Positions 7,521 through 10,279 of a stretch of DNA of 10,279 nt are shown here, piece by piece. The stretch is from assembly GCA_031286555.1 (NCBI GenBank), contig JAITUD010000054.1:1-10279 (forward strand), read 5' to 3'. Source of the stretch: Microbacterium sp. Its GTDB lineage: Bacteria > Actinomycetota > Actinomycetes > Actinomycetales > Microbacteriaceae. The notes beneath the pieces were generated by a model. The model searched no databases and was not told where the DNA came from. It was given only the letters and a program-made list of their open reading frames with translations. Position numbers and translations under genes: made by a program. The first letter of the stretch is position 1, and each line of letters opens with the position of its first letter.

Positions 7521-7993
7521 TTCAGCACCTTGCCCTCCGCATCGCGCGGCCGCACCGGGTGCTCGCTGAGGATCGAGATCCGGTTGAAGACGTTGATCGT
7601 CACGGCCACCCATTCCGCCGCGGCGAACGCGTCATCGCCGAGCACCCCGCGGGACGCCGCCAGATCCGCCGCGTCCTCCTCGCTCAGCGGCATCCTGGTC
7701 GCAGCCTCGGCGACGGCCAGCACCGCCTTCTCACGCTCGGTGTACAGCGCCGATTCGCGCCAGGCCGGGAGCAGGTCGAGCTTCTGCTGCGGGATGCCCG
7801 CGTTGCGGGACTCGCGCGAGTGCACGTCCAGGCAGAACACGCAGGCGTTCAGCTGGGAGGCCCGCAGCTTGATGAACTCCACCTCGGTCATCGCGAGACC
7901 AGCATCCGCCGCGACGCGCGCGACGGTGTCGGAGTAGGCTCCGACGGCCTTCCACGCCTCGGGAGCGGCCTTGTCCAGATAGGGGCGTGTCAT
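7517..7993 (-). CDS. AhpD-like carboxymuconolactone decarboxylase family protein
   Basis: A 158-residue all-helical protein of the CMD/AhpD family. The redox core is EFIKLRASQLNACVFCLDVH, with Glu39, Cys51, Cys54 and His58. The C-x-x-C pair plus histidine is the AhpD peroxidase/disulfide-reductase site, so alkylhydroperoxidase-like or thiol-disulfide activity is more likely than decarboxylation. ATG at 7993 is preceded by a strong purine-rich ribosome-binding site (GGAGAAGGAGAG). The gene lies 18 nt after the FGE stop and overlaps the pirin start by four bases, so it is the central link of a tight operon. Its presence beside an oxygen- and thiol-using maturase may be functional, which is inference. 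Confidence 0.93.
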   Translation of the reverse strand: MTRPYLDKAAPEAWKAVGAYSDTVARVAADAGLAMTEVEFIKLRASQLNACVFCLDVHSRESRNAGIPQQKLDLLPAWRESALYTEREKAVLAVAEAATRMPLSEEDAADLAASRGVLGDDAFAAAEWVAVTINVFNRISILSEHPVRPRDAEGKVLK

Positions 7994-8011
7994 CTTCTCT
8001 CCTTCTCCAGG

Positions 8012-8923
8012 TCAGACGTCGGATGCCAGGCGGAAGCCGACGTGCGACATCCCGGTGTCCTCGGCCTGCGGCGATCGCGCCGCCGGCCGGAAGCGCAGGC
8101 AGTAGTCCGGCGAGCACAGGAACGACCCGCCCTTGAGCACCCGGCGCGGGATCTGCTCGCCCTCGCGAGCGCTCGCCGCAGCGAGCAGGTTGGTCCGCTT
8201 GCCGGCATCCACCGGCTTGTCGGTCGGCACGATGTGACGGGGGGCGTAGAAGTCGGTGGTCCACTCCCAGGTGTTGCCGATCATGTCGAACAGGCCGTAG
8301 CCGTTCTCGGGGTATGAGCCGACCGGCGCGGTGCCGCCGACGCCGCGGTTGTCGTACGGGAAGCGGCCCAGCCACGAGTTCGCCAGCGCCCGGCCGCCCG
8401 GGTACGGGTCCTCGCCCCAGGCGAAGCGGGAGCCGTCCACGCCGCCGCGGGCGGCGTACTCGTGCTCGGCCTCGGTGGGCAGGCGCCGGCCGGCCCACTC
8501 GGCGTAGGCCGTGGCGTCCTCGAACGCGACGTGCACGACCGGATGGTCCATCCGGTCTTCGATGCCCGAGTCGGGGCCGAACGGTGCACGCCAGTGCGCG
8601 CCCGGCTCCCAGCGCCACCAGTTGCGCCAGTCGCGCAGGTCGGTCGGGCCGGGCGTCGGGGTGAAGACCATCGCGCCGGGCGCGAGATCCTCCTCGGCGA
8701 CGCCGGGGTACAGTGCAGGGTCCATCGGCCGCTCGGCGACCGTCACATAGCCGGTGTCCTCCACGAACCGCGCGTAGTCGGCGTTCGTGACCGCGTACCT
8801 GTCGATGCGGAACGACTCCACCCGGCGCTCGTGCACGGGCTGCTCATCCGGATAGAACTCCGTGGAGCCCATCCGGAAGGTGCCGCCGGGGATGAGAACC
8901 GTCTCGCGCGAATCGTCCGCCAT
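8012..8923 (-). CDS. Formylglycine-generating enzyme (sulfatase maturase)
   Basis: A 303-residue SUMF1/FGE-family protein. FGE oxidises the cysteine of C-x-P-x-R motifs to formylglycine using O2 and copper. Many family members lack the catalytic cysteines, but this one has them: Cys270 and Cys275 in GGSFLCSPDYCLRFRPAARS, matching the Cys-x4-Cys pair of Streptomyces and human FGE. The N-terminal IPGGTFRMGS, central WRAPFGPDSG and RLPTEAEHEYAARGG, and NTWEWTTDFY are standard FGE blocks. ATG at 8923 has GGGAG (8926-8930) just upstream. A longer frame to 9133 runs into the divergent channel gene and is rejected. First gene of the FGE-AhpD-pirin-GNAT operon. The two sulfatases are its obvious clients. 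In M. tuberculosis, FGE (Rv0712) also sits next to a sulfatase (Rv0711). High confidence that it is an active-type FGE. Confidence 0.97.
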   Translation of the reverse strand: MADDSRETVLIPGGTFRMGSTEFYPDEQPVHERRVESFRIDRYAVTNADYARFVEDTGYVTVAERPMDPALYPGVAEEDLAPGAMVFTPTPGPTDLRDWRNWWRWEPGAHWRAPFGPDSGIEDRMDHPVVHVAFEDATAYAEWAGRRLPTEAEHEYAARGGVDGSRFAWGEDPYPGGRALANSWLGRFPYDNRGVGGTAPVGSYPENGYGLFDMIGNTWEWTTDFYAPRHIVPTDKPVDAGKRTNLLAAASAREGEQIPRRVLKGGSFLCSPDYCLRFRPAARSPQAEDTGMSHVGFRLASDV

Positions 8924-8975
8924 GGCTCCCACCGTAATGCTCGCAGCGGATGCCGGGCGCTGGCATGATGCAGGA
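8924..8975. promoter_or_regulatory. Short divergent promoter region, FGE / potassium channel
   Basis: Only 52 bp separate the start codons of the FGE operon and the channel gene, so their promoters must overlap or lie partly in coding sequence. GGGAG (8926-8930, minus) is the FGE ribosome-binding site. AGGA just before 8976 is a weak site for the channel. TAATGC on plus and TACGGT on minus are possible -10 fragments, but neither has a good partner. The region also has one GGATGC copy. Confidence 0.4.
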
Positions 8976-9719
8976 ATGGACGAGAAGACCTGGCGGCAGT
9001 ACACCGGACCGGTGCTGCTGATCGCGTCCATCGCGTTCCTGCTGGCGTACTCCTGGCGGGTGGTCACCGATGCGGACGGCATCGTCGTGGTCATCGCCAA
9101 CGTGGTGATCGTCGTCACCTGGATCCTGTTCATCGTCGACTACCTGGTGCGCTTCTTCCTCGCGGAGCGGAAGTGGAAGTGGTTCCGCACCCACCTCGGC
9201 GACCTCGCGATCACGATCCTGCCCGTGCTGCGCCTGGTGCGCCTCGGTCGGGTGTTCACCCGTCTGCCCGGGATGCGTCGCACCAAAGCGGCCGCGCTGC
9301 GCACCCGCATCCTGGTCTACGGCATCGCCGCCGCCGCCATCCTCATCCTCATCGCCTCATTGCAGGTGCTCGACGTCGAGCGGAACGCGCCGCACGCCAC
9401 GATCGTGAGCTTCGGCGACGCGATCTGGTGGGCGTGCGTGACCGCGACGACCACGGGTTTCGGCGACTTCACTCCGGTCACCGTGGTCGGCAGGGTCGTC
9501 GGCGTGATCCTCATGTTCGGCGGCGTCGCGCTGGCCGGGATCATCACAGCCACCCTGGCGTCGTGGGTGTTCGAGCGCGGAGCGACCGCCGAGGACGAGG
9601 AAGTGGATGCCGCGACCAAGGCCGATGTGCACGCGCTGCGTGACGAGATCGCCGCACTGCGCGCGCTGCTCGCCCGTCAGGGCGAGGAACGGCCCCCGGG
9701 AGGGGGCGCGCTTCAGTAA
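8976..9719 (+). CDS. Voltage-gated-type potassium channel
   Basis: A 247-residue integral membrane protein with the six-segment Kv-like plan. Approximate segments are S1 11-30, S2 36-62, S3 72-84, S4 85-111, S5 112-130, pore helix 147-160 and S6 172-198. S4 carries arginine at every third position (Arg86, Arg89, Arg92), as in voltage sensors, followed by further basic residues. The selectivity filter is TTGFGD (159-164), a GFG variant of the common GYG. After S6 a heptad-like stretch (about 206-235, ALRDEIAALRALLARQ) could form a tetramerising coiled coil. The start at 8976 is chosen because MDEKTWRQYT begins the recognisable protein; an in-frame ATG at 8862 lies inside the FGE gene. The context, divergent from FGE, does not explain its role here. 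A K+ channel is well supported; gating is not determined. Confidence 0.92.
   Translation: MDEKTWRQYTGPVLLIASIAFLLAYSWRVVTDADGIVVVIANVVIVVTWILFIVDYLVRFFLAERKWKWFRTHLGDLAITILPVLRLVRLGRVFTRLPGMRRTKAAALRTRILVYGIAAAAILILIASLQVLDVERNAPHATIVSFGDAIWWACVTATTTGFGDFTPVTVVGRVVGVILMFGGVALAGIITATLASWVFERGATAEDEEVDAATKADVHALRDEIAALRALLARQGEERPPGGGALQ
9692..9707 (+). other. GC hairpin at the end of the channel gene
   Basis: GCCCCC pairs perfectly with GGGGGC around a GGGA tetraloop. It lies 12 nt before the end of the channel gene, within the codons for a Pro-Pro-Gly-Gly-Gly tail. No U run follows, so it is not a usual terminator. It could attenuate or stabilise the message before the HAD gene, or be chance in GC-rich DNA. 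Confidence 0.3.
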
Positions 9720-9749
9720 CCTGACCTCATCGACATCGGAGGAGTCACC

Positions 9750-10279
9750 ATGACCGACCTGCCCTCGTGGCGCGACACCGCCACCCGCAAGACGATCGTC
9801 GACTTCGTCGAGTCGGTGACCACCGGAGCAGACGCCGTGCCCGTGGAGGAGCGCATCGCGGTCTTCGACAACGACGGCACCCTGTGGTCCGAGAAGCCGG
9901 TCATCGTCCAGCTCGACTACATCATCGGGCAGTGGGCGGCCGAGCTGAAGGACGATCCCTCGCTCGCCGAGAAGCAGCCGTACAAGGCGGTCGCGACCGG
10001 CGACCTCGGCTGGATCGGCGGTGCGGTCGAGAAGCACTACGGCGGCGATGACAGCGATCTGCAGGTGCTGCTCGGCGCCCTGGTCGGGCTCACCGACGGG
10101 ATGACGGTGGACGAGTATGCGGCATCCGTCGCCGAGTTCTTCCGCACGGCGAAGCACCCCACGCTCGGCACGCTGTTCTCGGGCGCCGTCTACGAGCCGA
10201 TGCGCGAGCTGCTGCGCTACCTCGAGGCGAACGGCTTCACCTGCTACATCGCCTCGGCCGGCGAGCGCGACTTCATGCG
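9750..10279 (+). CDS. HAD-superfamily hydrolase (3' end beyond the window)
   Basis: The first 176 residues of a haloacid-dehalogenase-superfamily protein, probably a phosphatase. Motif I is AVFDNDGTLW with Asp40 (nucleophile) and Asp42 (general acid/base). Motif II is CYIASAGERDF, with Ser169. The long helical insert between them (about 50-160) is a C1-type cap. Motifs III and IV are beyond the window. ATG at 9750 is set by a strong GGAGGAG (9738-9744) five bases upstream. It lies 30 nt after the channel stop on the same strand, so the two may be cotranscribed. It resembles phosphoserine-phosphatase-like members, but the substrate is unknown. I recall similar DNDGTLW proteins near sulfatase and DUF1254 genes in other bacteria, but have not checked this. 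Confidence 0.9.
   Translation, partial: MTDLPSWRDTATRKTIVDFVESVTTGADAVPVEERIAVFDNDGTLWSEKPVIVQLDYIIGQWAAELKDDPSLAEKQPYKAVATGDLGWIGGAVEKHYGGDDSDLQVLLGALVGLTDGMTVDEYAASVAEFFRTAKHPTLGTLFSGAVYEPMRELLRYLEANGFTCYIASAGERDFM

Noticed and set aside
7521..7613. N-terminal extension of the pirin gene to an ATG at 7613
   Set aside because: The 31 extra residues read the AhpD-like gene in another frame. The GTG at 7520 with GTGA coupling fits better.
6180..7937. A 585-codon plus-strand open frame over the operon
   Set aside because: It covers the antisense of three well-identified genes, and its product has no family features.
8924..9133. N-terminal extension of the FGE gene to an ATG at 9133
   Set aside because: It would overlap the divergent channel gene by about 160 nt. 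The ATG at 8923 has a GGGAG site and begins just before the family's first conserved block.
1..10279. Phage defence, toxin-antitoxin, CRISPR or mobile-element content
   Set aside because: All genes match metabolic or transport families; no transposase, repeats with spacers or nuclease-type genes are seen.

Overview
The window is high-GC, densely coded DNA with strong third-position G/C bias. It also carries many copies of the hexamer GGATGC/GCATCC. Together these suggest a high-GC actinobacterium, most likely a Microbacteriaceae member such as Microbacterium; this is inference from composition and protein style, since no marker gene is present. I see no rRNA, tRNA, mobile element, CRISPR array or origin. 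No gene-free stretch exceeds 300 bases; the longest is about 184 bp (1995-2178).

Left half (1-6037): two closely related type I arylsulfatase genes on the minus strand flank a plus-strand DUF1254/DUF1214 gene. The first sulfatase (1-1994) is cut by the window edge and lacks its last roughly 115 codons. The second (3701-6037, 778 aa) is complete. Both carry the C-S-P-T-R sulfatase signature at Cys79, the residue that must be oxidised to formylglycine. The DUF1254/DUF1214 gene (2179-3642) is divergent from sulfatase 1 and convergent with sulfatase 2. A perfect long palindrome at 3649-3692 looks like a terminator shared by the convergent pair.

Middle (6147-8923): a tight minus-strand operon encodes, in transcription order, a formylglycine-generating enzyme (FGE, with its Cys-x4-Cys copper site), an AhpD-like carboxymuconolactone-decarboxylase-family protein, a pirin, and a small GNAT-type acetyltransferase. 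Gaps are 18 nt, a 4-nt GTGA overlap and 12 nt. Only 109 nt then separate the acetyltransferase from sulfatase 2 on the same strand, so read-through from FGE into its likely substrate gene is possible.

Right end (8976-10279): a plus-strand voltage-gated-type potassium channel gene diverges from FGE across 52 bp. It is followed 30 nt later by a HAD-superfamily hydrolase cut by the window edge.

As a unit this looks like a sulfate-ester hydrolysis locus: two sulfatases plus the maturase that activates them, with a conserved but poorly understood DUF1254 protein between them. Neither sulfatase has a visible signal peptide, so the substrate is probably met in the cytoplasm. The FGE-AhpD-pirin-GNAT operon is the least explained part and suggests a redox or metal link to sulfatase maturation. 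The individual families are known; what may be new is their arrangement.
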